A stretch of DNA of 64,000 nt. Origin: Piscinibacter gummiphilus. Its GTDB lineage: Bacteria > Pseudomonadota > Gammaproteobacteria > Burkholderiales > Burkholderiaceae_C. The stretch lies in NCBI RefSeq assembly GCF_032681285.1, contig NZ_CP136336.1, positions 2,529,001 to 2,593,000 of the forward strand, read 5' to 3'. This document shows positions 53,511 through 63,803 of this stretch, piece by piece (within the stretch, counting starts at the first letter, position 1; each line of letters begins with the position of its first letter). The position numbers and the translations under genes were made by a program. Below the pieces are notes generated by a model, which was given only the letters and a program-made list of their open reading frames with translations, made no database searches and was not told where the DNA came from.

Positions 53511-56348
53511 ATGGCTGTGACCACCGTTGCCCAGTTGGCCGCCGAGCTGAACCGCTCCGCCGCGGCGCTGCTCGAGCAGCTCCAATCGGCCGGCGTCGCC
53601 AAGAAATCGACCGAAGACGCGCTGACCGAATCCGACAAGGAGCGGTTGCTCGACTTCCTGCGCACTTCGCACGGCACGGCCGGCGCCGAGCGCAAGAAGA
53701 TCACGCTGACGCGCAAGTCGACGAGCGAAATCAAGCAGGCCGATGCCAGCGGCAAGGCGCGCACCATCCAGGTCGAAGTGCGCAAGAAGCGCACCTTCGT
53801 CAAGCGCGACGAGGCTGCCCCCGAGGAGCCGGCCGCACCCGTGGTGAGCGAGGAAGAACTCGCCCGCCGCCAGGCCGAAGCCGATGCTCAGGCCGAGCTC
53901 CTGCGTCGCCAGGAAGCCGAGCTGGCCGAGAAGCGCCGCCTGCGTGAAGAACAGGAGCAGCGCGAGCGCGAAGCTGCCGAGCAGCGTGCCCGCGAGGCCG
54001 CTGAAGCCGCTGCCAAGGCTGCGGCTGAAGCCGCCGAGGCCGCCAAGGCGACCGCTGCCGCCGGCAAGGCCGCACCGGCTCCCGAGCCTGCGCCTGCCCC
54101 GGCACCTGCTGCTCCGGCCGAGCCTGCCAAGCCCGCACTGCGCGTGGTCAAGGCCGCCGACGTGGTGGACGAAGAAAAGAAGCGCGCAGAGGACTTGGCC
54201 AAGCGCCGCAAGGCTGCCGAAGACGAGGCGATGGCCATCCGCGCCATGATGAATGCGCCGAAGAGGGTGCTGCAGGCCAAGCCGCCAGAGCCGAAGCCGG
54301 AAGCGGCCAAGGAAGGCATCAAGGGCACCATCCACAAGCCGACCGCGGCCCCTGGCGCTGCGCCGGCACCCGGCACTGCGGCCAAGCCGGGCGACAAGAA
54401 GTCCGTTAAGTCGGAGAAGCTGTCGTCCAGCTGGGCCGACGATGCCGCCAAGAAGCGTGGCGCCGTCAAGGGTCGCAGCGATGCACCGGCCGGCGCCAGC
54501 GCGCGCCCGGGCTGGCGTGCTCCGCGCAGTGGCCGTCGTGGCGACCGTGGCGATTCGGGTCAGTCGACGTTTGTCGCGCCGGTCGAGCAGCAGGTGCAGG
54601 AAGTGCACGTGCCCGAGACCATCAGCGTGGCTGATCTCGCACACAAGATGTCGGTCAAGGCGTCCGAGGTCATCAAGCAGATGATGAAGCTGGGTCAGAT
54701 GGTCACCATCAACCAGCAGCTCGACCAGGAGACGGCCATGATCCTCGTCGAGGAAATGGGCCACAAGGCGTTTGCCGCGAAGCTCGACGACCCCGATGCC
54801 TTCCTCGAGGAAGAAGCCGTCGAGGCGCAATACGAGCAGCTGGCGCGCGCGCCGGTGGTGACCGTCATGGGCCACGTCGACCACGGCAAGACCTCGCTGC
54901 TCGACTACATCCGCCGTGCCCGCGTGGCTGCGGGTGAAGCGGGCGGCATCACGCAGCACATCGGCGCTTATCACGTCGACACGCCGCGCGGCATGATCAC
55001 CTTCCTCGACACTCCCGGCCACGCGGCGTTCACCGCCATGCGTGCCCGCGGCGCCAAGGCCACCGACATCGTGATCCTGGTGGTCGCGGCCGACGACGGC
55101 GTGATGCCGCAGACGAAGGAAGCCATCCACCATGCCAAGGCGGCGGGCGTGCCCATCGTCGTGGCCATGAACAAGATCGACAAGCCCGAAGCCAACCCCG
55201 AGCGCGTGAAGAGCGAACTCGTGGCCGAGGAAGTCGTGCCTGAAGAATTCGGCGGCGATTCCCCGTTCGTGCCGGTGTCGGCCAAGACCGGCCAGGGCAT
55301 CGACGCTCTGCTGGAACAGGTGCTGCTGCAGGCCGAAGTGCTGGAACTCAAGGCAGCCAAGGACGCTCCTGCCAAGGGCCTCGTGATCGAAGCACAACTC
55401 GACAAGGGCCGTGGCCCGGTGGCCACCGTGCTAGTGCAGTCGGGCACGCTCAAGCGTGGCGACGTGGTGCTGGCCGGCTCGACCTACGGCCGCGTGCGCG
55501 CCATGCTGGACGAAAACGGCAAGAACGCGACCGAAGCCGGCCCGTCATTGCCGGTGGAGATCCAGGGCCTGACCGACGTGCCGCAGGCCGGTGACGAGTT
55601 CATGGTGTTGAGCGACGAGCGCCGTGCGCGCGAAATTGCGACCTTCCGCCAGGGCAAGTACCGCGACGTGAAGCTCGCCAAGCAGCAGGCTGCCAAGCTC
55701 GAGAACATGTTCGAGAACATGGGCGAAGGCCAGGCGCAGACCCTGCCGCTCATCATCAAGGCCGACGTTCAGGGTTCGCAGGAAGCGCTGGCGCAGTCGC
55801 TGCTCAAGCTCTCGACCAGCGAGGTCAAGGTGCAGATCGTGCACGCCGCGGTGGGTGGCATCAGCGAGTCCGACATCAACCTTGCCATTGCCTCGAAGGC
55901 AGTGCTCATCGGGTTCAACACGCGCGCCGATGCCGGTGCGCGCAAGCTGGCCGAGCACAACGGCGTCGACATCCGCTACTACAACATCATCTACGACGCC
56001 GTCGATGACGTGAAGGCGGCGATGACCGGCATGCTGGCGCCCGAGCAGCGCGAAGAAGTCATCGGCACGGCCGAGATCCGCACGGTGTTTGTCGCTTCCA
56101 AGATCGGCACGGTCGCGGGCTCGATGGTCACGGCTGGCGTCGTGCGCAGAAACGCGCGCTTCCGCCTGCTGCGCGAGAACGTGGTCGTCTACACCGGCGA
56201 AGTCGAATCGGTACGCCGGCTCAAGGACGACGTGCGCGAGGTGGCGGCTGGGTTCGAGTGCGGTATCAAGCTCAAGAACTACAACGACATCAAGGAAGGC
56301 GACCAGCTCGAGTTCTTCGAACTCAAAGAGGTTGCCCGAACGCTGTAA
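53511..56348 (+). CDS. infB: Translation initiation factor IF-2
   Basis: IF-2 is a GTPase that brings initiator tRNA to the small ribosomal subunit. The protein has 945 residues from ATG 53511, with AAGGAA upstream. It has an N-terminal domain ([23 protein letters not shown]), a long Ala/Pro/Glu-rich linker (about 100-330) and the G domain with G1 GHVDHGKT (454-461). DTPGHAAF and [13 protein letters not shown] follow, then the C-terminal domains. A frame from 53421 reads upstream without sense. An inverted repeat terminator lies between it and rbfA. Confidence 0.97.
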   Translation: MAVTTVAQLAAELNRSAAALLEQLQSAGVAKKSTEDALTESDKERLLDFLRTSHGTAGAERKKITLTRKSTSEIKQADASGKARTIQVEVRKKRTFVKRDEAAPEEPAAPVVSEEELARRQAEADAQAELLRRQEAELAEKRRLREEQEQREREAAEQRAREAAEAAAKAAAEAAEAAKATAAAGKAAPAPEPAPAPAPAAPAEPAKPALRVVKAADVVDEEKKRAEDLAKRRKAAEDEAMAIRAMMNAPKRVLQAKPPEPKPEAAKEGIKGTIHKPTAAPGAAPAPGTAAKPGDKKSVKSEKLSSSWADDAAKKRGAVKGRSDAPAGASARPGWRAPRSGRRGDRGDSGQSTFVAPVEQQVQEVHVPETISVADLAHKMSVKASEVIKQMMKLGQMVTINQQLDQETAMILVEEMGHKAFAAKLDDPDAFLEEEAVEAQYEQLARAPVVTVMGHVDHGKTSLLDYIRRARVAAGEAGGITQHIGAYHVDTPRGMITFLDTPGHAAFTAMRARGAKATDIVILVVAADDGVMPQTKEAIHHAKAAGVPIVVAMNKIDKPEANPERVKSELVAEEVVPEEFGGDSPFVPVSAKTGQGIDALLEQVLLQAEVLELKAAKDAPAKGLVIEAQLDKGRGPVATVLVQSGTLKRGDVVLAGSTYGRVRAMLDENGKNATEAGPSLPVEIQGLTDVPQAGDEFMVLSDERRAREIATFRQGKYRDVKLAKQQAAKLENMFENMGEGQAQTLPLIIKADVQGSQEALAQSLLKLSTSEVKVQIVHAAVGGISESDINLAIASKAVLIGFNTRADAGARKLAEHNGVDIRYYNIIYDAVDDVKAAMTGMLAPEQREEVIGTAEIRTVFVASKIGTVAGSMVTAGVVRRNARFRLLRENVVVYTGEVESVRRLKDDVREVAAGFECGIKLKNYNDIKEGDQLEFFELKEVARTL

Positions 56349-56371
56349 GGCGCGGAGTTGGCCTCGAACGC

Positions 56372-56405
56372 AAACCCCGCCCGCAACAAGGCGGGGTTTG
56401 TTTTT
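56372..56405 (+). terminator. Terminator-like hairpin between infB and rbfA
   Basis: AAACCCCGCC (56372-56381) pairs with GGCGGGGTTT (56390-56399) in a perfect 10-bp stem, followed by G and five T. It sits 24 bases after the infB stop codon within the operon. Confidence 0.75.
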
Positions 56406-56431
56406 GAGGGGCCCGACAAAGGAGTACCCCG

Positions 56432-56797
56432 ATGCGACACAAACGATCCATTCCCAACCGAGGCTTCCGCATTGCCGACCAGATCCAGCGCGATCTGTCG
56501 GAGCTGATCCGCGAGCTGAAGGATCCGCGCATCGGCATGGTCACGCTGCAGGCGGTCGAGGTGTCGCCCGACTACGCGCATGCCAAGGTGTTCTTCTCGG
56601 TGCTGGTCGGTGACGTGGCCGAGTGCGAAGCCGCGCTCAACGAAGCGGCCGGCTTCCTGCGCAACGGCCTCTTCAAACGCCTGCAGATCCACACCGTGCC
56701 CACGCTGCATTTCCAGTTCGACCGCACCACCGAGCGTGCGGCCGAGCTGAGTGCGCTCATCCAGCAGGCGAACTCCACGCGGGCCAAGGAAGACTGA
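56432..56797 (+). CDS. rbfA: Ribosome-binding factor A
   Basis: RbfA matures the 16S rRNA 5' end and helps in cold shock. The protein has 121 residues with the KH-like fold ([70 protein letters not shown]). AAAGGAG stands before the ATG. No separate promoter is obvious after the preceding hairpin. Confidence 0.96.
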   Translation: MRHKRSIPNRGFRIADQIQRDLSELIRELKDPRIGMVTLQAVEVSPDYAHAKVFFSVLVGDVAECEAALNEAAGFLRNGLFKRLQIHTVPTLHFQFDRTTERAAELSALIQQANSTRAKED

Positions 56798-56803
56798 CCT
56801 GCC

Positions 56804-57760
56804 ATGCAGCCGCAACGCGTCCGCATCCCCAAGCGCGCCGTCCACGGCGTGCTGCTGCTCGACAAGCCGCTTGGCCTGTCGAGCAACGACGCATTGCAGA
56901 AGGCCAAGCGCCTCTACCGAGCCGAGAAGGCCGGCCATACCGGCACGCTCGACCCGCTGGCGACCGGGCTGTTGCCCTTGTGCTTCGGCGCCGCCACCAA
57001 GTTCTCGCAGGTGAGCCTCGACGCCGACAAGCGCTACACCGCCACGCTGAAACTTGGCGAAACCACGACGACGGCCGACGCTGAAGGCGAGGTCACGAAG
57101 ACCCGCGAAGTCGCTGTCACCCGTGAACAGATCGAGAGCGCCTGCCGCCGCTTCACCGGCGCCATCGACCAAGTGCCGCCAATGCACTCAGCGCTGAAGA
57201 AGGACGGCAAGGCCCTCTACGAATACGCCCGCGCCGGCCAGGAAGTCGAGCGCGAAGCCCGTAGCGTCACGATTCACAGCATCGACATCCTCGACTGGCA
57301 GCATGACCGCCTCGTGATCGACGTCCGCTGCAGCAAGGGCACCTACATCCGAACGCTCGCCGAAGACATCGGCGAGGCGCTTGGCTGCGGCGCGCATTTG
57401 TCCGCATTGCGCCGCACCGGCAGCGGCCCGCTGACGCTCACGGGCGCCGTGACCCTGGAACAATTGGCAGCCAAGACCGAAGCCGAGCGCGATGCGCTGC
57501 TGCAACCCGCCGACACGCTGCTGGCCGACTGTCCGCTGGTGCGCCTGAACGACGAAGACGCCGGCCGTTTCCTGAGTGGCGTGCGCCGCCGCACACCGCT
57601 CGCCGACACCAAACAGGTGCGTGTCTACGGCCCGCAGCCCCAGGCTTTTCTGGGCAGCGGCCACATCACCGCCGGTGAACTGATTTCAACGCGGCTCCTG
57701 AGTCCGCTGGAGGTGCAGGGCCTCCTCAACACCCATCCTGCGCAAGAGAGCTTCACATGA
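56804..57760 (+). CDS. truB: tRNA pseudouridine(55) synthase TruB
   Basis: TruB makes the universal pseudouridine in the T loop of tRNA. The protein has 318 residues: [24 protein letters not shown], the catalytic [20 protein letters not shown] with Asp50, [29 protein letters not shown], and a C-terminal PUA-type domain. It follows rbfA closely. Its stop codon overlaps the typA start (ATGA). Confidence 0.96.
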   Translation: MQPQRVRIPKRAVHGVLLLDKPLGLSSNDALQKAKRLYRAEKAGHTGTLDPLATGLLPLCFGAATKFSQVSLDADKRYTATLKLGETTTTADAEGEVTKTREVAVTREQIESACRRFTGAIDQVPPMHSALKKDGKALYEYARAGQEVEREARSVTIHSIDILDWQHDRLVIDVRCSKGTYIRTLAEDIGEALGCGAHLSALRRTGSGPLTLTGAVTLEQLAAKTEAERDALLQPADTLLADCPLVRLNDEDAGRFLSGVRRRTPLADTKQVRVYGPQPQAFLGSGHITAGELISTRLLSPLEVQGLLNTHPAQESFT

Positions 57761-59586
57761 CAAGACAGATCCGCAACATCGCCATCATCGCCCACGTCGA
57801 CCATGGCAAGACCACCATGGTGGACCAGCTGCTCCGCCAGTCGGGTACCTTTGCCGAGCACGAAAAAGTGGTCGACACCGTGATGGACAACAACGCCATC
57901 GAACGCGAGCGTGGCATCACCATCCTCGCCAAGAACTGCGCGGTGAGCTGGCAGGGCACCCACATCAACATCGTCGACACCCCGGGTCACGCCGACTTCG
58001 GCGGCGAGGTGGAGCGCGCGCTGTCGATGGTCGACGGCGTGGTGCTGCTGATCGATGCACAGGAAGGCCCGATGCCGCAGACGCGCTTCGTGACCAAGAA
58101 GGCGCTGGCGCTGGGCCTCAAGCCCATCGTCGTGGTGAACAAGGTCGACAAGCCCGGCGCGAAGCCCGATGCGGTCATCAACGCCGCCTTCGACCTCTTC
58201 GACAAGCTTGGCGCCAGCGACGAGCAGCTCGACTTTCCCGTGGTCTATGCCTCCGGCATCAACGGCTGGAGCTCCCTGACCGAGGGCGCCCCTGGTGAGC
58301 AGTGGGGCCCCGACATGTCGGCGCTCTTCGACACCATCCTGAAGCACGTGCCGCCGAACGCCGGCGACCCGAATGCCCCTCTGCAACTGCAGATCTCGGC
58401 GCTCGACTTCTCGAGCTTCGTCGGCCGCATCGGCGTGGGTCGCATCAGCCAGGGCACGATCAAGCCCGCAATGGACGTGCTCGTGATGGAAGGCCCGGAC
58501 GGCAAGGCCACCAAGGGCCGCATCAACCAGGTGCTGACCTTCCAGGGCCTGGACCGCATGCAGACCACTGAAGCCGGCCCCGGTGACATCGTGCTGATCA
58601 ACGGCATCGAAGACATCGGCATCGGCGTCACCGTCACCAGCCCCACCGACCCGGCCCCGCTGCCGATGCTGAAGGTCGACGAGCCGACGCTCACGATGAA
58701 CTTCTGCGTCAACACGAGCCCGCTGGCCGGCCGCGAAGGCAAGTTCGTGACCAGCCGCCAGATCTGGGACCGCCTGCAGAAGGAACTGCAGCACAACGTC
58801 GCCTTGCGCGTGAAAGAGACCGAAGAAGACGGCATCTTCGAAGTCTCGGGCCGCGGCGAACTGCACCTGACCATCCTCCTGGAAAACATGCGCCGCGAAG
58901 GCTACGAGCTCGCCGTGAGCAAGCCGCGCGTGGTCTTCAAGGACATCGACGGCGTGAAGTGCGAGCCGATCGAGCTCGTCACCGCCGACGTGGAAGAGCA
59001 GCACCAGGGCGGCGTGATGCAGGCCCTCGGCGAGCGCAAGGGGGAGATGGTCAACATGGAGCCGGACGGCCGTGGCCGCGTGCGCCTCGAGTACCGCATC
59101 CCGGCGCGTGGCCTCATCGGCTTCTCCAACGAGTTCATGAACCTGACCCGCGGCTCGGGCCTCATCAGCAACATCTTCGACGGCTACGAGCCGCACAAGG
59201 GCGACATCGGTGGCCGCAAGAACGGCGTGCTGATCTCCATGGACGACGGTGAAATCTTCACCTACGCCCTGGGCAAGCTCGACGACCGTGGCCGCATGTT
59301 CGTGAAGGCGAACGACCCGGTGTACGAGGGCATGATTGTCGGCATCCACAACCGCGACAACGACCTCGTCGTGAACGCGACCCGCACGAAGCAGCTCACC
59401 AACTTCCGCGTGTCGGGCAAGGAAGACGCGATCAAGATCACGCCGCCGATCGACCTCACGCTCGAATACGGCGTGGAGTTCATCGACGACGACGAGCTGG
59501 TCGAGATCACGCCCAAGTCGATCCGTGTGCGCAAGCGCCACCTCAAGGAACACGAGCGCAAGCGTGCTTCGCGTGAGGCGGCTTAA
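57757..59586 (+). CDS. typA: Translational GTPase TypA/BipA
   Basis: TypA/BipA is an EF-G-like GTPase that helps ribosome assembly and stress growth. The protein has 609 residues: [20 protein letters not shown] (G1), [38 protein letters not shown] (G4), the beta-barrel domain and the TypA-specific C-terminal domain ([23 protein letters not shown]). It starts in an ATGA overlap with truB, so it ends the operon-like run. Confidence 0.97.
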   Translation: MTRQIRNIAIIAHVDHGKTTMVDQLLRQSGTFAEHEKVVDTVMDNNAIERERGITILAKNCAVSWQGTHINIVDTPGHADFGGEVERALSMVDGVVLLIDAQEGPMPQTRFVTKKALALGLKPIVVVNKVDKPGAKPDAVINAAFDLFDKLGASDEQLDFPVVYASGINGWSSLTEGAPGEQWGPDMSALFDTILKHVPPNAGDPNAPLQLQISALDFSSFVGRIGVGRISQGTIKPAMDVLVMEGPDGKATKGRINQVLTFQGLDRMQTTEAGPGDIVLINGIEDIGIGVTVTSPTDPAPLPMLKVDEPTLTMNFCVNTSPLAGREGKFVTSRQIWDRLQKELQHNVALRVKETEEDGIFEVSGRGELHLTILLENMRREGYELAVSKPRVVFKDIDGVKCEPIELVTADVEEQHQGGVMQALGERKGEMVNMEPDGRGRVRLEYRIPARGLIGFSNEFMNLTRGSGLISNIFDGYEPHKGDIGGRKNGVLISMDDGEIFTYALGKLDDRGRMFVKANDPVYEGMIVGIHNRDNDLVVNATRTKQLTNFRVSGKEDAIKITPPIDLTLEYGVEFIDDDELVEITPKSIRVRKRHLKEHERKRASREAA

Positions 59587-59604
59587 AGCCCTGGCTTGAT
59601 CGCG

Positions 59605-60510
59605 ATGCGGCTCACCCACGGCCGCGCGGCCGCGCTGATGGTGCTGGTGACGCTCCTGTGGAGCATCGCCGGCGTCGTCACCCGCCACCTGGATGCGGCC
59701 GCGAGTTTCGAAGTCACCTTCTGGCGCAGCGCCTTCAACGCGCTGGGGCTGGGCATCGCCTTGCATTGGATGCGCGGGCCGGCGCTCTGGCGCGGGCTGG
59801 TGCATTCGCCTTGGTCGGTGTGGGTGTCGGGGCTGTGCTGGTCGGTGATGTTCACCGCGTTCATGGTGGCCCTGACGCTCACGCGCGTGGCCAACGTGCT
59901 CGTGACGATGGCGCTCGGGCCCCTCATCACCGCGCTCTTCGCGCGCCTGTTCCTGCACCACAAGCTCGCGCCACGCACCTGGGCCGCCATCGTGGTGGCG
60001 GGCGCCGGCATCGGGTGGATGTTCAGCCAAGGTGCCTCGGCCAATGAAGCCGGCGCGTTGGCAGGCATCGCCGTGGCGTTTGCCGTGCCGGTGGCGGCGG
60101 CAATCAACTGGACCGTGCTGCAGCACGTGAACCATGGCAACGACGAGACGCACGACATGCTGCCCGCGGTGCTCATCGGCGCGGTGATCTCGTCGCTCGT
60201 GACGCTGCCCTTGGCTCTGCCGTTCAAGGCCACCCCGCACGACGTGGCGTTGCTGGGCATGTTGGGTGTGGTGCAACTCGCCATTCCCTGCCTGCTGGTC
60301 GTGCGGCTGAGCCGCGTGTTGCCGGCGCCCGAGCTCTCGCTGCTGGGCCTGCTCGAAGTGATCTTCGGCGTGCTGTGGGCCTGGTGGGGCGCGGGTGAAG
60401 CACCGGGCACGACGGCTCTCACCGGCGGCGCACTCGTGATCGGTGCCCTGGTGGCCAATGAACTGGTGGCGATGCGGTCACCGCAACGAGCGTCGGAGAA
60501 ACAGACATGA
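59605..60510 (+). CDS. EamA/DMT-family transporter
   Basis: This 301-residue integral membrane protein has about ten helices in two EamA repeats (MVLVTLLWSIAGVVTRHLD; FWRSAFNALGLGIALHW; VLVTMALGPLITALFARLFLHHKL; SLLGLLEVIFGVLWAWWGAGE). The drug/metabolite transporter superfamily exports small metabolites; its substrate here is unknown. The start could be TTG 59596 or ATG 59605; the ATG is used. It overlaps the following gene by 4 bases. Confidence 0.88.
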   Translation: MRLTHGRAAALMVLVTLLWSIAGVVTRHLDAAASFEVTFWRSAFNALGLGIALHWMRGPALWRGLVHSPWSVWVSGLCWSVMFTAFMVALTLTRVANVLVTMALGPLITALFARLFLHHKLAPRTWAAIVVAGAGIGWMFSQGASANEAGALAGIAVAFAVPVAAAINWTVLQHVNHGNDETHDMLPAVLIGAVISSLVTLPLALPFKATPHDVALLGMLGVVQLAIPCLLVVRLSRVLPAPELSLLGLLEVIFGVLWAWWGAGEAPGTTALTGGALVIGALVANELVAMRSPQRASEKQT

Positions 60511-61598
60511 GCGACAACGCCGTCCTCGCCGAGCTGCGGGGCCAGCTCGGCGTGATCACGCTGAACCGGCCCTCGGCACTCAACGCGCTGTCGCTCTCGA
60601 TGATCCGTGAGATCACCGCGGCGTTGCTGCGCTGGCGTGATGACGACGACGTGACGGCCGTGCTGCTGCGCGGCGCCGGCCGCGACGGCAAGGCACCGGC
60701 CTTCTGCGCGGGCGGCGACATCCGCTTCTTCCACCAGGCCGCCCTCGCGGGCGACCCGACGCTCGAAGACTTCTTCACCGAGGAATACAGCCTCAACCAC
60801 CTGATCCACACCTACGGCAAGCCGACGGTGGTGTTGATGGACGGCATCACCATGGGCGGCGGCATGGGCCTCGCGCAGGGTTGCAGCCTGCGGGTGGTGA
60901 CGGAGCACAGCAAGCTCGCCATGCCCGAAACCAACATCGGCCTGTTTCCCGATGTGGGTGGCGGTTGGTTTCTCGCGCGCTGCCCGGGCCACCTCGGCGA
61001 ATATCTTGCGCTCACCGGCCATGCGCTCGGCGCGGCCGATGCCATCGGTGCCGGTCTCGCCGACGTGTTCATGCCGTCTGCCGAGTTGCCGGTGCTGGTG
61101 GAGTCGCTCACCGATCAGCCGATGGAAAACGGCGCCCAGGCGCTGGCCGCGGTGCGCGCGCGGGCTCGGCCGGTCGGGGCGGCGCGCCTCGCGGCCCAAC
61201 GCGATGCGATCGACCGGCATTTCGCCGCGGCCTCCACGGTGGACATCGCCACCTCATTGGCGGCCGACCGCAGCGCCTGGGCGGTCGACACACTGAAGGC
61301 CTTGCGCCAACGCTCGCCCCTCATGCTGGCCGTGACGCTGGAGCAGGTGCGCCGCGCCTGCACGATGTCGCTCGCCGACGAGCTGCGCATGGAACGCGGG
61401 CTCGTGCGCCACTGTTTCCACCTGCGCCCCGGGGCGGCGAGTGAAACGGTGGAGGGCATCCGCGCGCTCGCCGTCGACAAGGACCACCAGCCGCGCTGGC
61501 AGCCTGGCGCCATCGAGTCCGTCGACGCCGCGATGGTGGAAGCGTTCTTCGCGAGCCCGTGGCCTGCACACGCCCATCCGCTGCGCGATCTGCGTTAA
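60507..61598 (+). CDS. Enoyl-CoA hydratase/isomerase, HIBCH-like
   Basis: This crotonase-fold protein of 363 residues reads GQLGVITLNRPSALNALSLSMIREI, APAFCAGGDIRFF, VVLMDGITMGGGMGLAQGCSLRVVTEHSKLAMPETNIGLFPDVGGGWFLAR and FHLRPGAASETVEGIRALAVDKDHQPRW. Length and the MPETNIGLFPDVGGGWFLAR stretch fit 3-hydroxyisobutyryl-CoA hydrolase (valine degradation). No other valine-catabolic gene is next to it. The start overlaps the transporter stop (ATGA). Confidence 0.9.
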   Translation: MSDNAVLAELRGQLGVITLNRPSALNALSLSMIREITAALLRWRDDDDVTAVLLRGAGRDGKAPAFCAGGDIRFFHQAALAGDPTLEDFFTEEYSLNHLIHTYGKPTVVLMDGITMGGGMGLAQGCSLRVVTEHSKLAMPETNIGLFPDVGGGWFLARCPGHLGEYLALTGHALGAADAIGAGLADVFMPSAELPVLVESLTDQPMENGAQALAAVRARARPVGAARLAAQRDAIDRHFAAASTVDIATSLAADRSAWAVDTLKALRQRSPLMLAVTLEQVRRACTMSLADELRMERGLVRHCFHLRPGAASETVEGIRALAVDKDHQPRWQPGAIESVDAAMVEAFFASPWPAHAHPLRDLR

Positions 61599-61660
61599 GG
61601 CCAAACCCCCAGCGCGACTAGAGGCGCTGCCTCACGCAAACGACATGTGGGCTGGGTACG

Positions 61661-62461
61661 ATGGTCGCAACGCGACCACGTCTTCTTTTCCTGATGCTGC
61701 CCTCCGATCCTCATCCCGCCGACCCCAAGGCGCCCAATGCCTTGCTGCTGCTGATGGAAGGGCGTGCGCCGTGGGAACTGGCGGCAAGCGTGGTCGCCGC
61801 ACCGCTCTTCCACCGGCTGCCGGCCGGCGACGGGCACCCGGTGCTCGTCTTCCCGGGCCTGAGCGCTCCCGACCTCACCACCTTCCCGCTGCGCACCTTC
61901 CTGCGTTCGCGCGGGTACACGCCCTACGAATGGGAGCAGGGCTTCAACCTCGGCCCGCGCGAAGGGGTGTTGGAGCGTTGCCGCGAGCGCGCCGAGAGCA
62001 TCGTGCAGAAGCACGGCGAATCGCTGAGCCTCATCGGCTGGAGCCTGGGGGGCATCTACGCGCGCGAGATCGCCAAGGAGCTGCCCCAGCAAACACGCTG
62101 CGTGATCACGCTCGGCACGCCCTTCAGCGGCCATCCGCGCGCCAACAACGCCTGGCGTCTGTACGAGTTCCTGAGCGGCCACAAGCTGAGCGAGGCCGAC
62201 CCGCTGATCGACCAGGTGCGCCAGGCGCCGCCGGTGCCCACCACCTCGGTGTATTCGCGCACCGATGGGGTTGTGTCGTGGCGTTGCAGCCTGAACGAAG
62301 CGTCGCCGCTGGCCGAGAACATCGGCATCCACGCCAGCCATTTCGGCCTCGGCATGAACCCTCTCGCGCTCTACGTGGTGGCCGATCGCCTCGCCCAGAA
62401 GCCGGGCGCGTGGCATCCGTTCCAGGCGCGAGGGGCTGTCAAGTGGCTCTTCAAGAGCTGA
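61661..62461 (+). CDS. Alpha/beta hydrolase (esterase/lipase-like)
   Basis: This 266-residue alpha/beta-hydrolase has the nucleophile elbow GWSLGG (Ser in LSLIGWSLGGIYAREIA) and HPVLVFPGLSAPDLTTFPLRTFLRSRGYTPY before it. TSVYSRTDGVVSW holds the Asp position, with a late His in HASHFGL. No signal peptide is seen. A later ATG at 61694 is an alternative start. The substrate is unknown. Confidence 0.85.
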   Translation: MVATRPRLLFLMLPSDPHPADPKAPNALLLLMEGRAPWELAASVVAAPLFHRLPAGDGHPVLVFPGLSAPDLTTFPLRTFLRSRGYTPYEWEQGFNLGPREGVLERCRERAESIVQKHGESLSLIGWSLGGIYAREIAKELPQQTRCVITLGTPFSGHPRANNAWRLYEFLSGHKLSEADPLIDQVRQAPPVPTTSVYSRTDGVVSWRCSLNEASPLAENIGIHASHFGLGMNPLALYVVADRLAQKPGAWHPFQARGAVKWLFKS

Positions 62462-62526
62462 CCGTTTCGCGGATCAGCAGCAACGGCGTTTGCCGGCAGC
62501 GCCAAGGTCGCTCCCCTGAATAAGCC

Positions 62527-63447
62527 TCAGGCCGCAGCGAAGAACTCGCTGCGAGCCGCTTCTTTGATGGCTGCAACGCCGGGATGGGAAATGCGCCGCT
62601 CGATCGAGATCGCGTAGAACTCTTCCACCAGATCGTCGGGTGCCCCGATCCTCTCGACCTCGAACTGGCGGGAGATTTCCTTGGCAAGCACGGCGGGCGC
62701 CGCGAACACGCCCAGGCCTTCGCGGGCGAACGCCTTCATCAAGGCCGTGTCCTGGAACTCGGCTGCGATGGTGGGGGCAATGGCGTGCTGGCGCAACCAA
62801 GCATCCAGTCGCGGGCGGAGTGCGGAGTCCGCGGCTGGAAGAAGCATTGGAAGCTGCTGGAGCGACTGAGGGAACTTCGCCCGGACCTGCCGCACGTTGG
62901 TGCCGTGCTTCTGAAGCATCTTCTCGGACGCGAAGAAGGCGATGCCACTGCCGCCCAGCAGATGTGTGAACGCCTTGATGCCCAGGTTTCCGGGCAGGGG
63001 CACATCGGAGATCACCAGGTCGACCCGTCGCATGGCCAGCTCGGCCATCAATGCCGGCAACTTTCCTTCCGGGCATTGCAGTCGAGGAGTCGGCACCAGA
63101 CGCAGCGCTGGCTCGAGCACGTGGTACGCGATCAGCTTGGGGACTGAATCGACGAACCCGACCTTCAGCATCGGCGCACGCGGCGCCTCCTTGCCGCCGC
63201 GCAGTGCATCTTCCATCTCCTGCCCGAGGGTGAAGATCTCGTCGGCGTATTGCATGACCATGCGGCCCGCCTCGGTGGGCTCCACGTTGCGCCCGACCTT
63301 CTTCAGCAATGGCCGGCCCAGGCGTTCTTCCAGCAGGTTGATCTGGCCGCTGAGCGTCTGTGGCGAGAGGTGAAGCTCCTCGCTCGCTCTGAGCACACCA
63401 CCAGAGCGGACGACGGTCCAGAAGTAGTGCAGGTGCTTGTAGTTCAT
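62527..63447 (-). CDS. LysR-family regulator, NhaR-like
   Basis: This 306-residue regulator starts MNYKHLHYFWTVVRSGGVLRASEELHLSPQTLSGQINLLEERLG, with the winged helix-turn-helix and a LysR substrate-binding domain. The HYFWTVVRSGG start and the RLDAWLRQHAI stretch are typical of NhaR, which activates a sodium/proton antiporter gene in response to Na+. No antiporter gene is in this window. It is divergent from the zinc-ribbon gene that follows. Confidence 0.87.
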   Translation of the reverse strand: MNYKHLHYFWTVVRSGGVLRASEELHLSPQTLSGQINLLEERLGRPLLKKVGRNVEPTEAGRMVMQYADEIFTLGQEMEDALRGGKEAPRAPMLKVGFVDSVPKLIAYHVLEPALRLVPTPRLQCPEGKLPALMAELAMRRVDLVISDVPLPGNLGIKAFTHLLGGSGIAFFASEKMLQKHGTNVRQVRAKFPQSLQQLPMLLPAADSALRPRLDAWLRQHAIAPTIAAEFQDTALMKAFAREGLGVFAAPAVLAKEISRQFEVERIGAPDDLVEEFYAISIERRISHPGVAAIKEAARSEFFAAA

Positions 63448-63543
63448 GGACGATCCTCTTTTCTCGAATGGTTCGCTGGAAATTTCGATTATTCAGGACT
63501 GTCTTCGTTCCATAGAGTTGCGTTCAGCAACAAGGAGCGACTC

Positions 63544-63792
63544 ATGTACTGCCCCACATGCTCGACCACACGTCTCGTGCAGACCCAACGCCAGAAGGTG
63601 GAGGTCGACTACTGCCCGCACTGCCGCGGAATCTGGCTCGACCGCGGCGAACTCGAGAAGCTGCTCGACAAGGCCTCCGGTGCGCAGCACGCCGTGTTCG
63701 AGCCACCTGCCGACGGCAAGGGCGGCGGGTTCGACCGACATCTTGGCCGGCGCCAGCGCCGCAAAAGCTGGCTTTCCGAAATCCTCGACTGA
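63544..63792 (+). CDS. Small TFIIB-type zinc-ribbon protein
   Basis: This 82-residue protein has a zf-TFIIB ribbon with Cys3, Cys6, Cys24 and Cys27 (YCPTC; YCPHCRGIWLDRGELEKLL), followed by a basic tail (RHLGRRQRRKSWL). AAGGAG nine bases upstream of the ATG supports the start. Such proteins are of unknown function, possibly DNA- or RNA-binding. The next gene begins 11 bases later. Confidence 0.85.
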   Translation: MYCPTCSTTRLVQTQRQKVEVDYCPHCRGIWLDRGELEKLLDKASGAQHAVFEPPADGKGGGFDRHLGRRQRRKSWLSEILD

Positions 63793-63803
63793 AAGGGGCG
63801 GAC

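Noticed and set aside
57625..60276. Long minus-strand frame opposite typA and the transporter
   Set aside because: Shadow of real genes; His/Asp/Arg-rich with no domain.
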